This document shows, piece by piece, positions 7,708 to 17,033 of a stretch of 64,000 nucleotides of DNA. The stretch covers positions 1 to 64,000 of the forward strand of contig CAVZJG010000002.1 of the NCBI GenBank assembly GCA_963775575.1, in the 5' to 3' direction. Position 1 is the stretch's first letter. Each line of letters starts with the position of its first letter. Position numbers and translations under genes: made by a program. The notes beneath the pieces were generated by a model, which saw nothing but the letters and a program-made list of their open reading frames with translations, made no database searches and had not been told where the DNA came from. Source of the DNA: Roseiarcus sp963775575 (GTDB lineage: Bacteria; Pseudomonadota; Alphaproteobacteria; Rhizobiales; Beijerinckiaceae).

Positions 7708-7845
7708 ATGACGCGATCGACACCGCCTCATCCACTGGGCGGGCCCTATATCGAGGAATTCGCCACCGGCGAACGCGTTTCTCGTCGCCCGAGGAGCGCC
7801 GCCCACGTGGTCCGTCGCCCGGCGCCCGCGACAGTGGAGGTCTGA
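7708..7845 (+). pseudogene. Possible remnant of a MaoC-type dehydratase N-terminus
   Basis: A 45-codon frame begins MTRSTPPHPLGGPYIEEFAT and stops five bases before the CitE-like gene. The GPYIEEFATGERVSR segment resembles the start of MaoC hydratases (G-x-F-E-D-F-x-x-G), which are often encoded next to CitE-family lyases. What follows is Arg/Pro-rich and has no MaoC active site. It could equally be a chance open frame in GC-rich DNA. Confidence 0.3.
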
Positions 7846-7849
7846 TCCG

Positions 7850-8722
7850 ATGCGCTCGCTGCTGCTCGTCCCCGGCGACGACGAAAGAAAGCTCGCCAAG
7901 GCGCTGTCGAGCGAGGCCGACGCACTGATCGTCGACCTCGAGGGTTCGGTCGCGTTTTCCGCCAAGCCCGCCGCCCGCGCGAGCGCCGCAGCGTTCTTGC
8001 GCGAGGCGCGCCGGCGCGCGCGCCGTCCGCGCCTCATCGTGCGCGTCAACCCGCTCGGCGGCGATTTGACCGACGCCGATCTCGCGGCCGTCATGCCCGA
8101 GGCGCCGGACGCGATCATGCTGCCGAAATGCCTCGGCGGCGCCGGCGTGCAGCAGCTCGGCGCCAAGCTCGCCGTGCACGAAGCCGAACAGGGCATCGCC
8201 GACGGCGCGACGCGCATCTTCGCCGTCGCGACCGAGAGCGCGCGCGCCCTGTTCGGCTTCGCGAGCTACCTCGGCTGCAGCCGCCGGCTCGAAGGCCTCG
8301 CCTGGGGCGGCGAGGGCCTGAGCGCCGATCTCGGCGCGGAGAGCGATCGCCTCGCCGACGGCGCGTACGCCGCCCCTTACGCGCTGGCGCGCGCGCTGAC
8401 GCTGATCGGCGCCGCCGCGGCGGGCGTTGGCGCGATCGACGCGGCGTTCGCCGATTTTCGCGACGTCGAGGGCCTCGCCGCCGAAGCGCGCGCCGCGCGC
8501 CGCGACGGCTTTGCCGCGAAATTGGCCATCCATCCCGGGCAGGTTGCGATCATCAACGCGGTCTTCACGCCCTCGGCGGAGGCGATCGCGCACGCGCGAG
8601 CGGTGATCGCCGCCTTCGCCGCCGCGCCCGACGCCGACATCTTCTCGCTCGACGGCGAGAGGCTCGAACGGGCGCACTGGACGCGGGCGAAGAACACGCT
8701 GGCGCGGGCTGGGCTGGAATAG
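7850..8722 (+). CDS. CitE-family CoA-ester lyase (HpcH/HpaI aldolase superfamily)
   Basis: The 290-residue protein begins MRSLLLVPGDDERKLAKAL, the standard opening of CitE-like lyases. It has Asp/Glu metal-site candidates in DALIVDLEGSVA, RVNPLGGDLTD for CoA/substrate contact, PDAIMLPKCLG, and AKLAIHPGQVAIINAVF near the C-terminus. The family cleaves or forms beta-hydroxyacyl-CoA esters such as malyl-CoA, beta-methylmalyl-CoA or citramalyl-CoA with Mg2+. The exact substrate cannot be told from sequence. The start ATG follows GGAGG. A possible MaoC remnant just upstream fits the common lyase-hydratase pairing. Confidence 0.82.
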   Translation: MRSLLLVPGDDERKLAKALSSEADALIVDLEGSVAFSAKPAARASAAAFLREARRRARRPRLIVRVNPLGGDLTDADLAAVMPEAPDAIMLPKCLGGAGVQQLGAKLAVHEAEQGIADGATRIFAVATESARALFGFASYLGCSRRLEGLAWGGEGLSADLGAESDRLADGAYAAPYALARALTLIGAAAAGVGAIDAAFADFRDVEGLAAEARAARRDGFAAKLAIHPGQVAIINAVFTPSAEAIAHARAVIAAFAAAPDADIFSLDGERLERAHWTRAKNTLARAGLE

Positions 8723-8847
8723 GCGCCGTCCGCCGCGACGCCAAGTCTTAAGCGGGCGCGGCCGATTCCGCGCCTTCGGCGCCCGCGGCGCGCCGCCGCG
8801 ACTGTCATCCCCGCGACATGAGAATCTGCGCAAGGGAAATGGCGATA

Positions 8848-9714
8848 ATGCGCCACTCCGCAACCGCCGAGGCTCACGTGGCCAAATCAGACGATTCGAT
8901 CCGACGCTATCGCACGATCTTCATCTCCGATCTGCACCTGGGCACGCGCGGCTGCCAGGCCGAGCTGGTGTTGGATTTTCTGCGCCACAACGACGCGGAC
9001 ACGATCTTTCTGATCGGCGACATCATCGACGGCTGGCGGCTGCGCGCAGGCTGGTATTGGCCGCAGGCCCACAACGACGTGGTGCAGAAACTGTTGCGCA
9101 AGGTGCGCCATGGCGCGCGCATGATCTTCGTGCCGGGCAACCATGACGAATTCGCCCGCCAGTTCGTCGGCCTGACCTTCGGCGGCATCGAGATCGTGCG
9201 CAACGCGGTGCATGTCGCGGCCGACGGCAAGCGCTACCTGGTCATGCACGGCGACGAGTTCGACGTGGTGGTGCGCCATTCCAAGTGGCTCGCCCATTTC
9301 GGCGACTGGGCCTACGACACGGCGCTGTTCGTCAACACGCACTTCAATGCGATCCGGCGCCTGTTCGGCTTCGACTACTGGTCGTTCTCGGCCTGGGCCA
9401 AGCTCAAGGTGAAGAACGCGGTCAATTTCATCGGCTCGTTCGAACGCGAACTCGCCGCAGAAGCGAAGCGGCGCGGCGCCGACGGCGTGGTGTGCGGACA
9501 TATTCACCATCCCGCCATTCGCGACATCAACGGCGTGACCTACGTGAACACCGGCGATTTCATCGAATCCTGCTCGCTGGTCGTCGAACGCGACGACGGC
9601 GCGCTCGAAATCGTGATCTGGTCGACGCCCTACGCCCAGCGCCAGCGCGAACGCGCCGCGGCGGCGCGCGCCGGCCGGCCGGCCGAAGCGGAGGCGGAGG
9701 CGGAAGCGGCTTGA
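8848..9714 (+). CDS. Metallophosphoesterase, UDP-2,3-diacylglucosamine diphosphatase-like
   Basis: I chose the ATG at 8848 because AAGGGA lies nine bases upstream; ATGs at 8818 and 8839 are alternatives. The 288-residue product has all calcineurin-type metal motifs in order: FISDLHLGTRG (D-x-H), LIGDIIDGW (GD-x-x-D), FVPGNHDEF (GNHD), YLVMHGDEFD and VVCGHIHHPAIR (GH-x-H). This family includes LpxH-like enzymes and phosphatases of glycolipid synthesis. The tail is an Ala/Glu repeat (EAEAEAEAA). Its stop overlaps the next gene's start (TGATG), so it is translationally coupled to a glycosyltransferase, which supports a role in envelope lipid metabolism. Confidence 0.8.
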   Translation: MRHSATAEAHVAKSDDSIRRYRTIFISDLHLGTRGCQAELVLDFLRHNDADTIFLIGDIIDGWRLRAGWYWPQAHNDVVQKLLRKVRHGARMIFVPGNHDEFARQFVGLTFGGIEIVRNAVHVAADGKRYLVMHGDEFDVVVRHSKWLAHFGDWAYDTALFVNTHFNAIRRLFGFDYWSFSAWAKLKVKNAVNFIGSFERELAAEAKRRGADGVVCGHIHHPAIRDINGVTYVNTGDFIESCSLVVERDDGALEIVIWSTPYAQRQRERAAAARAGRPAEAEAEAEAA

Positions 9715-10742
9715 TGCGGATATTGGTCGCAACCGATGCATGGCGGCCCCAAGTCAACGGCGTCGTCCATACGCTCGAACGCATGTCGGCGGCGGCGCGC
9801 GAGTTGCACGCGGAATTCGTCTTCCTGACGCCGCAGGGGTTTCCCTCCCTGCCGATGCCGACCTATCCCGACATTCGTCTGGCGCTGGCCTCGCCCTGGG
9901 AAGTGGCGCGGCGGATCGAGGCGGCCGGCGCGGACCACATCCACATCGCCACCGAGGGCCCGATCGGCTGGGCCGCGCGGCGCTATTGCCGCAAGCGCGG
10001 CAAGCTGTTCACCACCAGCTATCACACCCGCTTTCCCGAATATATCGCCGCCCGCACCCGGCTTCCCGAAGTCTTCGCCTACGCCGCGTTGCGCCGCTTT
10101 CACGCGCCGGCGGCGGCGACCCTGGCGCCGACGACGTCGATCAAGAACGATCTGACCCGGCGCGGGTTCGACCGCGTCAAGGTGTGGACCCGCGGCGTCG
10201 ACCATGCGCTCTATCGCCCGCGCCCCGGCGACGCGGTCGACCTGCCGCGCCCGATCTTCTTGAGCGTCGGCCGCGTCGCGGTGGAAAAGAACCTCGAAGC
10301 GCTGCTCGACCTGAAGCTGCCGGGATCGGTGGTCGTCGTCGGCGACGGCCCGGCGCGCGCGGCGCTCGAGCGCCGCTATCCCCACGCGCGCTTTCTCGGC
10401 GCCCTCTACGGCGAGGCGCTTGCGCGCGTCTACGCCAGCGCCGACGTTTTCGTCTTTCCCTCCAAGACCGACACCTTCGGCATCGTCATGATCGAAGCGC
10501 TGGCGAGCGGCCTGCCGGTCGCCGCTTTCCCGGTCTCCGGACCGCTCGACGTGATCGGCCAGAGCGGCGCCGGCGCGCTCAGCGACGATCTTCGCGTCGC
10601 GTGCCTCTCGGCGCTGGAGATTCCGCGCGAGCGAGCGCGCGAACATTCGCTGCGCTTCACCTGGAAAGAGAGCGCGCGGCAGTTTCTCCATCACATCGAG
10701 GCGAGCCGGGCCGCCAGGGGAGCGCTCGGTCAAACGGCTTGA
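9714..10742 (+). CDS. GT4-family glycosyltransferase (mannosyltransferase-like)
   Basis: The ATG at 9714 overlaps the TGA of the upstream phosphoesterase. The 342-residue protein has a GT-B layout. The N-terminal domain has MRILVATDAWRPQVNGVVHT and HIATEGPIGWAARRY, with SYHTRFPEYIAAR. The C-terminal nucleotide-binding domain has IFLSVGRVAVEKNLEALL, VVVGDGPARAALE and the E-x7-E donor-binding motif region SKTDTFGIVMIEALASGLP. Related proteins use GDP-mannose or UDP-sugars to glycosylate phosphatidylinositol or diacylglycerol. Here the acceptor is probably a membrane lipid, given the coupled phosphatase. It is cytoplasmic or peripheral at the membrane. Confidence 0.85.
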   Translation: MRILVATDAWRPQVNGVVHTLERMSAAARELHAEFVFLTPQGFPSLPMPTYPDIRLALASPWEVARRIEAAGADHIHIATEGPIGWAARRYCRKRGKLFTTSYHTRFPEYIAARTRLPEVFAYAALRRFHAPAAATLAPTTSIKNDLTRRGFDRVKVWTRGVDHALYRPRPGDAVDLPRPIFLSVGRVAVEKNLEALLDLKLPGSVVVVGDGPARAALERRYPHARFLGALYGEALARVYASADVFVFPSKTDTFGIVMIEALASGLPVAAFPVSGPLDVIGQSGAGALSDDLRVACLSALEIPRERAREHSLRFTWKESARQFLHHIEASRAARGALGQTA

Positions 10743-10861
10743 GCGCGTGAGGCGACAGCTAAGTCGGCGTTCGTCTCACATTCGCCACATCCCTGCCCCA
10801 TCACCCCGCCCGGCGCGCGCCGGACCTGCCGCCCGCCGCCATTCAAGGGAAACTCGACGCG

Positions 10862-12085
10862 ATGGCCGCGGCCTTGCGCAGCGCGAGCGAATATTTGGTC
10901 GCCGTCGGCCGCTTCGCCGCGGTCGTCGCGCTCGGTCTCGCCCTGGCCGGCTGCGCGGCGGCCGACTTGGAAGGGCCGGCCGGTGACGTCGGCTCGCTCG
11001 GCGTCGGCTCGGCCGCAGCGGCCTCCAAGCCGCGCCCGGTGCAAATCTTCATCGCCTCGACGCGCAAAGGCGAGAAGGGCGCGGCGGCCCAGGTCGCCTC
11101 CGCCGTCGGTGTGCATTATGCGCTCGCCACCCTGACGATTCCCCTCGGCCATCGCACCGGCTCGATCGAAAAGCCGATGTGGGGCGCCGCCAACGCCAGG
11201 GATCACATCGTCGTCGCGGGCGAGCGCGAACTCGACGCCGACGAGTTCCGCGCCGAACTCGATTCGCACGTTTCCGGCCGCATCGGCGTCAATCGCGACG
11301 TTCTGGTGTACGTGCACGGCTTCAACGTCGGCTTCGACGAGGCGCTCGATCGCGCCGCGCAAATCGTCGCCGACAGCCGCTTCGGCGGCGTCGCGGTGTT
11401 GTTCACCTGGCCGACGAAACGCGAACTGTTCGGCTACGTCTCCGACAAGGACAGCGCGATGGCTTCGCGCGACGCGTTGCAGACTCTGTTGCAGGACATC
11501 AGCGCGACGCCGGGCGTCGGCAAGGTGCACGTGCTCGCCCATTCGATGGGCGGCTGGCTGGCGATGGAGGCTTTGGGCCAGGCCTCGATCGCCGGCAATC
11601 GCGACCTCGGCGGGCGCCTGGGCGAAGTGATGCTCGCCTCGCCCGACATCGACATGGACGTTTTCGCCGCGCAGATGGCGCACATCAGGCCGGCCAAGGT
11701 CACCGTCTTCGCGACGGCGAACGATCGCGCCCTGTCGCTGTCGAGCGCGATCGCCCAATCGCGCAAGCGCGTCGGCTCGATCGACCCCGCCAAACCGGAA
11801 GATCGGCAGGCGCTGGAGGGCCTCGGCGCCAAGGTCTACGACCTCTCGAACGTTTCCGACGGATTCATCGACCACGGCGCCTACGCGGACGCGCCCGACG
11901 TGCTGCACGCGATCGGCGCGCAATTGGCGGCGCCGCGCGCGCAGGACGCCGGCGCGATGTCGATCATCGACGCCCGCGGCTATTCGGATCCGACGGCCGC
12001 GACCGCTCCGACGGCCGCGACCGCTCCGGCCGACTCGGCGGCGCCGGCCGCCGCGCCGCCGACGCCCGCGCCGGCGCCGAACTGA
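10862..12085 (+). CDS. Lipoprotein with DUF900-type alpha/beta-hydrolase domain
   Basis: The 407-residue protein has an N-terminal lipobox (ALGLALAGCAAAD), so it should be lipid-anchored in the envelope. A DUF900-type alpha/beta hydrolase follows (residues about 60-340), with RPVQIFIASTRKGEK, VLVYVHGFNVGFDEAL, the nucleophile elbow VHVLAHSMGGWLAME and a late FIDHGAYADAP that can supply the histidine. Substrates of this family are generally unknown; esterase or lipase action is likely. The C-terminus is an Ala/Thr/Pro repeat (TAATAPTAATAP) probably acting as a flexible linker. It lies between the glycosyltransferase and transaldolase genes in the same direction. Confidence 0.82.
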   Translation: MAAALRSASEYLVAVGRFAAVVALGLALAGCAAADLEGPAGDVGSLGVGSAAAASKPRPVQIFIASTRKGEKGAAAQVASAVGVHYALATLTIPLGHRTGSIEKPMWGAANARDHIVVAGERELDADEFRAELDSHVSGRIGVNRDVLVYVHGFNVGFDEALDRAAQIVADSRFGGVAVLFTWPTKRELFGYVSDKDSAMASRDALQTLLQDISATPGVGKVHVLAHSMGGWLAMEALGQASIAGNRDLGGRLGEVMLASPDIDMDVFAAQMAHIRPAKVTVFATANDRALSLSSAIAQSRKRVGSIDPAKPEDRQALEGLGAKVYDLSNVSDGFIDHGAYADAPDVLHAIGAQLAAPRAQDAGAMSIIDARGYSDPTAATAPTAATAPADSAAPAAAPPTPAPAPN

Positions 12086-12140
12086 CGTTGCGCGCGGCGC
12101 CGTCGCGCCGCATCGTTCAAGCCGACCAGGGAGACTCGCC

Positions 12141-13094
12141 ATGCCGAGCAAACTCGATCAATTGCGCGCCATGACCACGGTCGTCGCCGACACCGGCGAC
12201 ATGGACTCGATCCGCGCCTTCAAGCCGACCAATTCGACCACCAATCCGTCGCTCATTCTCAAGGCGGCGCAATTGCCGGCCTATGCGCGTCTCGTCGACG
12301 AGGCGGTCGCTTGGGCGCGCAAGCGCGGGGCGCCGGCCGAGGCGGCGACCGATCGCCTGGCGATCGACTTCGGCGTCGAGCTGACCCGCATCGTTCCCGG
12401 CCGCGTCTCGACCGAAGTCGACGCCGATCTCTCCTTCGACGTCGCCGGCACGATCGCCAAGGCCAGGAAGCTGATCGCCGATTACCAAGCCCGCGGCGTC
12501 GGCCGCGAGCGCATTCTCATCAAGATCGCCGCGACCTGGGAGGGCGCTCAGGCCGCCGCCGCGCTGCAACGCGAGGGGATCGATTGCAATCTGACGCTGT
12601 TGTTCTCGCTCGCCCAGGCGATCGCCTGCGCCGACGCGGGCGCCTTCCTCATTTCGCCGTTCATCGGACGCATCTTCGATTGGCACGTCAAGGCCGGCGG
12701 CGGGCCTTATACCGGCGAGACCGATCCGGGCGTCCAGTCGGTGCGCGCGATCTACGCCTATTACAAGACCTACGGCGTTTCGACGATCATCATGGGGGCC
12801 TCGTTCCGCAACGCCGGCGAAATCGAAGCGCTGGCGGGTTGCGACCGTCTGACCATTTCGCCCCCGCTGCTCGACGAACTCGCCCGCGACGAGGGGCCGC
12901 TGGCGCGAAAAATGTCGCCCGACGCGCCGGGCCCCGCGCCCGCCCGCATACCGATGGACGAGAAGCGCTTCCGCTGGATGCTCAACCAGGACGCGATGGC
13001 CACCGATAAGCTCGCCGAGGGCATTCGCACCTTCGCGCACGACCTGGCGGCGCTGCGCGAAATGATCGGGCGACGGCTGGCGAAGGCGGCGTAG
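12141..13094 (+). CDS. tal: Transaldolase
   Basis: The 317-residue protein has the length of TalB-type transaldolases. It shows the conserved FKPTNSTTNPSLILKAAQ near residue 30, the Schiff-base lysine in RILIKIAATWEGAQAA, then CNLTLLFSLAQAIACADAG and ISPFIGRIFDWH. It transfers a dihydroxyacetone unit between sedoheptulose-7-phosphate and glyceraldehyde-3-phosphate in the non-oxidative pentose phosphate pathway, in the cytoplasm. The start ATG follows a GGGAG site. It stands after the hydrolase gene with no other pentose phosphate genes nearby. Confidence 0.95.
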   Translation: MPSKLDQLRAMTTVVADTGDMDSIRAFKPTNSTTNPSLILKAAQLPAYARLVDEAVAWARKRGAPAEAATDRLAIDFGVELTRIVPGRVSTEVDADLSFDVAGTIAKARKLIADYQARGVGRERILIKIAATWEGAQAAAALQREGIDCNLTLLFSLAQAIACADAGAFLISPFIGRIFDWHVKAGGGPYTGETDPGVQSVRAIYAYYKTYGVSTIIMGASFRNAGEIEALAGCDRLTISPPLLDELARDEGPLARKMSPDAPGPAPARIPMDEKRFRWMLNQDAMATDKLAEGIRTFAHDLAALREMIGRRLAKAA

Positions 13095-13102
13095 CAATCC
13101 GC

Positions 13103-13152
13103 TTCCCCCCTCGCGGGGGAAGGCGTCATGCGCAGCATGACGGATGAGGGGG
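13103..13152. repeat. Intergenic palindromic repeat, copy 1 (others near 16971 and 41783)
   Basis: The segment reads TTCCCCCCTCGCGGGGGAAG followed by a hairpin GCGTCATGCGCAGCATGACG and then GATGAGGGGG. Two other copies lie at 16971-17028 and 41783-41839 in the opposite orientation. It follows the transaldolase stop directly and could terminate transcription. Confidence 0.75.
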
Positions 13153-13261
13153 CGCGCGAAGCGCGTCGGTTCCCCGCGCGATCGACCTGCGTCACGTTCG
13201 CGAAACGCCGTTCTTATCCCTCGTTCCCTCATGCAACTCTTCGCGCGCGAACAGCACGCTC

Positions 13262-16200
13262 CTAATTTTCGTTATCGTCATCTGACGATTCATCGTCCTT
13301 CATCATCTCCAAAAGGCCCCCGGCTTCGCCGGCGGCGGAGGGCGCACTTCGTTCCGCAGCCGTCGGGATCGGCAGTTCGGCTGTTTTAAAGCATTGCCCC
13401 GCCACGATCTTGTCGAGGGTCGCGGACAGTTCCGGCTCCATCGCCAATGTCGCTTCCAGAACCCAAAGCAGTTCCAAAAACTCGTCCGTCATGCGGGGCG
13501 TCCAGCGCTCAGGCCGGATGTCGTCGAGGGGCGACGATTTCTTGCCAGCCCGCTTCTTCATCCTGTAGCCGAGCCACGACTGCACGACCTTCAAGCCAGA
13601 AACCTCGAAGTCCCACACGTCCGGCTCGACCGGGCCAAAGCGCCCGTCGCCGACACGCACCTCACGCGCTGCAGGGTCATAGCTATAGTCCTCCGGATAG
13701 CGAGCGGGATCGGTCGATATGCCCTTGAGGCTCTTGGGCTTGCCGGACGGGATCTCGCCGTCGCGCCCCTCGCCATGAAAGCGCTCGGCGTATGAATGCA
13801 GCCAGATAAGGCGGCGACCGAGCGCGACCGCTTCGAAAAAGGTCTTGCCATTCTTCGTCAGTGGGACGCGCGGGCCGGGCGTTTCCAACTCATTCCAGAA
13901 GCGCGTTGTGTACGATTGCCCGCCGAGGACCGCGTAAATGTATGCTGCAAGGTCATCTGCGTCCGGCGTCGTGCCATAGGATTTGCCAAGCCTATCTAGC
14001 AGGCCGGCGGTCACATTCGGTTGCGTCGCGGCTGCGTCGCGGTAAAGAGGAATGATGTCTTTGCCGCCGCGTCCACAATAGAAGTGAATGTCCGGAGTGT
14101 TCGCAGCCACGGTGACGGCGGGTCCCTTACCTAACGCTGCACTGAAGAGAGTGGACAAGAATATTTGTTTGCTTCCCTCCGTTGAAATCAAATCATCTTT
14201 TAGATAAGTGCCAAATCTGCCGTCTATGAACGCAAATTGTCGGTCGAACGAGCGGAAGTTGTAGCGTTTAGGCTTAGGTGCTGGAGTCGTTTGGTTCGCA
14301 TCCAAAATAGAAGAAGGTCCACCCTCGATTTTATATGAAATATTCTTGTCGCCCGCCTCCCTAAACAGGGTCCTTCTTTCGGAAATTGGAGATTCCACAA
14401 GGCAACGCCAACGCCTTTCTAGTACTAAGGCATCCTCAGAAATCGGCCAACTTCGCTTGAATTGCGATCCGCTATGGCGCCACGGGAAAATCGTTTCTAA
14501 GAACGGCCAATCAAAAAATGCTCCGGCCCCTTGGGGCAGGAATGGCGCGCCCCACTCGCTGGAGCACAGCTTCCAGGCGATTGCGCTCAAGTTCGCTGCC
14601 TCTGCAAGCTCTGTCAGCTTGGCGTCCCGAGTATCGCCGACGATTTTTGCGTAGCGCACATTCGCGGGCGTGTTGGGCGAAGCGGTCTTGCCCCTAATGC
14701 CGACCGCGATCGCGACAGGGGTTTGGATGTTGAAGACGTTGGGCGTCTTGCGTGTTCCGTGGCTGTCGCCGCCAAGGTCCAGAACCCAAAACTCGTCAAA
14801 GACGCGCCTCATCACCTGGCGCATCCCCACAAAGCCGGGTCCCGCCAGATAGCTCGACGCTGTGATAAAGGTGACGATGCCTCCGCAATTCTGTTGCTCA
14901 AACAGCCGCCAAAGCGCCCAACGCCAGAAATAGACGTAATCGTTGTAGAGGTTCTTGAGGTGGACCCCCGCGCCCGCCTTCCGTGCAGGCTCAAGGAAGT
15001 CCTCAAATATCGGTGGTGCCTCTTGCTTTTCTGGCTTCGCGCCGCCTTTGACCTGATCGCCAAAACGCACCCAGCCGCCCTTCTTCTGAGTGGTCGTATC
15101 GCCCTCTTCAATCTGCTGCCGGTCATATGGTGGATTGCCGAGGCATACGAGGATTTCTCCCTCCTTCTTCACCTTCCGAGCAGCCTCATGCTCCTGCGTC
15201 AATGCTCTATGTGTAAGGTCAAGGCCACCGGGCGGCGCCTTTTCAGGACTTTCCAGAGTGTCGGCGAGGTAGACCTTCAAGCGGCCCTGCAGCGCGTTCG
15301 GCGGCTCGCCTTTCGCCAGATTTTCATTCATCGCACCTTCAAGCGCTTGCGTGAGGCGCAGGTGCGCGACCGCGTATGGTCCAACCAAAATCTCGAAGGC
15401 TAACATGTGTTCGGCCATGAGCGCCGCGCGACCAGCGACCGCGCCAACGCCGGATTTTAAGCGTACCTTTTCAAGTGCGTTTTTGACCGCTGCAACCAGA
15501 TAAGTCCCGGTTCCCACGGCGGGGTCGATGAACACTACGCCGTCGTCCGCGAAGCCGAGCTTCTTGCCGAACCGCTTTTCCAGAAGTTCCGTCGCGAGGC
15601 GAACTTGAAACTCCACCACCTGACGAGGCGTGTAATACACGCCGTAGTCGCTCCGAAGCTTCGGGTCGTAAGCGGCGAGGAAATCCTCGTAAAAATATAG
15701 CCAAAGGTCCGGCTTGGATTTCAGGAAATCCGCCGGGTCCAATTTTTCGAGCGATCGTTGCAGCAACTCGAAGCCCACACGCAATTCCTCGCGCGCGCCA
15801 TCCTGTCCGAGCAGTTTCAGCGTCTGCGCCAGCAGGCCATTGCCTTTGTCGAGCGTCTTTGCAGCTTCAACAGGATCGAGCTTGACCGCGCCTGACAAGC
15901 GGGCCAGCAACATCGCATAGGTGACAGTCTGTGCGTACGCGTCGGCGAACTGCGCGTCATCGGCCCTTGGAAAGAAAAACTGTCGCCATTCGGAAGCGAG
16001 CAAGCCGACATTTGAACCGCCAGTGGTCAGCGCCGCCTCGACCTCTGATCGAAGGAAACGGGTTAGGGGAGCAAGATAGTTCGCAAGCTCAGCGGGTTTG
16101 TGAGGGACGATCGGCGTCCAAATAAGGAACCCGCGCAGGAGCGCGCTCAGTTTGTCGGCGTCCTCCTTTAGGACGGCGGCCTTGCCCTCTTCGGCAGGGT

Positions 16201-16603
16201 TCTCCGCAAAACGGATGATAGCCCCCTGCCGCTCGCCACCCCGATAGAGCGCCCATTCGCGCCCATCCGTGTAAATCAGGTTGGGCAGGCCCTTGAGCTT
16301 CTCCCATTGCTCCTTATCGTGCTTGCGTTTCAGCTTTGGCGCATCGGCTCCGAGGCCCGGCGCCTTTAACTCGACGTAGCCGCAGATCAGGCCGCCCGAA
16401 TAGAGGGCGACATCGGGGCGGACCTTGTGCTCGGCAAGATGGGTCTCGGTGCGCGTCTCGATACTCAGTCCGAACGCCGCTCCAGCTTTAACAAGCAGGT
16501 CCGCGACCGGCGGCTTGAGCTGATCCTCGGGGGATGCAGAGCCGGGCAACGAGAATTTTGCCTTGAGGGTTTCGGCAAAGTCTTGAAGCGACGAAAAATT
16601 CAA
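13262..16603 (-). CDS. Single-chain restriction-modification enzyme (Type IIG/ISP-like)
   Basis: The 1113-residue protein starts at TTG 16603 behind GGGGGG. Near the N-terminus, RPDVALYSGGLICGYVELKA gives a PD-(D/E)xK nuclease site (Asp64, Glu78, Lys80). A helical connector follows, then an adenine-specific N6 methyltransferase: motif I at about 360 (FIDPAVGTGTYL) and catalytic NPPY at about 490. The C-terminal 450 residues should recognise the target. I see no helicase motor, so it is closer to Type IIG than to Type ISP enzymes such as LlaBIII. No separate specificity or methylase gene adjoins it. GC content falls around 14050-14500, within the target-recognition part. Confidence 0.82.
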   Translation of the reverse strand: MNFSSLQDFAETLKAKFSLPGSASPEDQLKPPVADLLVKAGAAFGLSIETRTETHLAEHKVRPDVALYSGGLICGYVELKAPGLGADAPKLKRKHDKEQWEKLKGLPNLIYTDGREWALYRGGERQGAIIRFAENPAEEGKAAVLKEDADKLSALLRGFLIWTPIVPHKPAELANYLAPLTRFLRSEVEAALTTGGSNVGLLASEWRQFFFPRADDAQFADAYAQTVTYAMLLARLSGAVKLDPVEAAKTLDKGNGLLAQTLKLLGQDGAREELRVGFELLQRSLEKLDPADFLKSKPDLWLYFYEDFLAAYDPKLRSDYGVYYTPRQVVEFQVRLATELLEKRFGKKLGFADDGVVFIDPAVGTGTYLVAAVKNALEKVRLKSGVGAVAGRAALMAEHMLAFEILVGPYAVAHLRLTQALEGAMNENLAKGEPPNALQGRLKVYLADTLESPEKAPPGGLDLTHRALTQEHEAARKVKKEGEILVCLGNPPYDRQQIEEGDTTTQKKGGWVRFGDQVKGGAKPEKQEAPPIFEDFLEPARKAGAGVHLKNLYNDYVYFWRWALWRLFEQQNCGGIVTFITASSYLAGPGFVGMRQVMRRVFDEFWVLDLGGDSHGTRKTPNVFNIQTPVAIAVGIRGKTASPNTPANVRYAKIVGDTRDAKLTELAEAANLSAIAWKLCSSEWGAPFLPQGAGAFFDWPFLETIFPWRHSGSQFKRSWPISEDALVLERRWRCLVESPISERRTLFREAGDKNISYKIEGGPSSILDANQTTPAPKPKRYNFRSFDRQFAFIDGRFGTYLKDDLISTEGSKQIFLSTLFSAALGKGPAVTVAANTPDIHFYCGRGGKDIIPLYRDAAATQPNVTAGLLDRLGKSYGTTPDADDLAAYIYAVLGGQSYTTRFWNELETPGPRVPLTKNGKTFFEAVALGRRLIWLHSYAERFHGEGRDGEIPSGKPKSLKGISTDPARYPEDYSYDPAAREVRVGDGRFGPVEPDVWDFEVSGLKVVQSWLGYRMKKRAGKKSSPLDDIRPERWTPRMTDEFLELLWVLEATLAMEPELSATLDKIVAGQCFKTAELPIPTAAERSAPSAAGEAGGLLEMMKDDESSDDDNEN

Positions 16604-17033
16604 TGACGTATGCCCCCCGATATTTAGCTTTAACTACCGCGCGAAAATCGCGGGTAGCACCGTGCGTTCGCCTTCATTCTGCGAAAATGTTCCGGTGCAC
16701 TTTCGTCCCATGTCAGAGGCGGTATCCCCGAATTGGCGAATCTATCACTTGCGGACTTCAATACCCCGTCCTCAAGGTCTGGTCACGGAGTGAAACTTCG
16801 ATTCGCGCCTGCCGACGAAACGAGGCCTCGCCACCCAATGCAGGAACTGAAACGGACCCAACATCTGCCGAATGAGCGGGTGATCGGTTCCACCGAATTG
16901 GCGGCTGCGCGGATTCGCGCCGCCTTGGCGAAGCGAGCGGCGTCGAACAGAGCCGTCGCGCTGCGCGCGACCCCCCTCATCCGTCATCGCTGGCGCGATG
17001 ACGCGTTCCCCCGCGAGGGGGGAAGGGGCGCCC
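16604..17033. other. Intergenic stretch without a convincing gene
   Basis: About 430 bases between the restriction-modification gene and the histidine phosphatase gene. Short open frames exist, but none has a recognisable motif. The right part holds copy 2 of the palindromic repeat (16971-17028). Confidence 0.5.
16971..17028. repeat. Intergenic palindromic repeat, copy 2
   Basis: Reads CCCCCCTCATCCGTCATCGC, then a complementary GCGATGACGC, then TTCCCCCGCGAGGGGGGAAG. It is the reverse-oriented relative of the element at 13103-13152. Confidence 0.75.
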
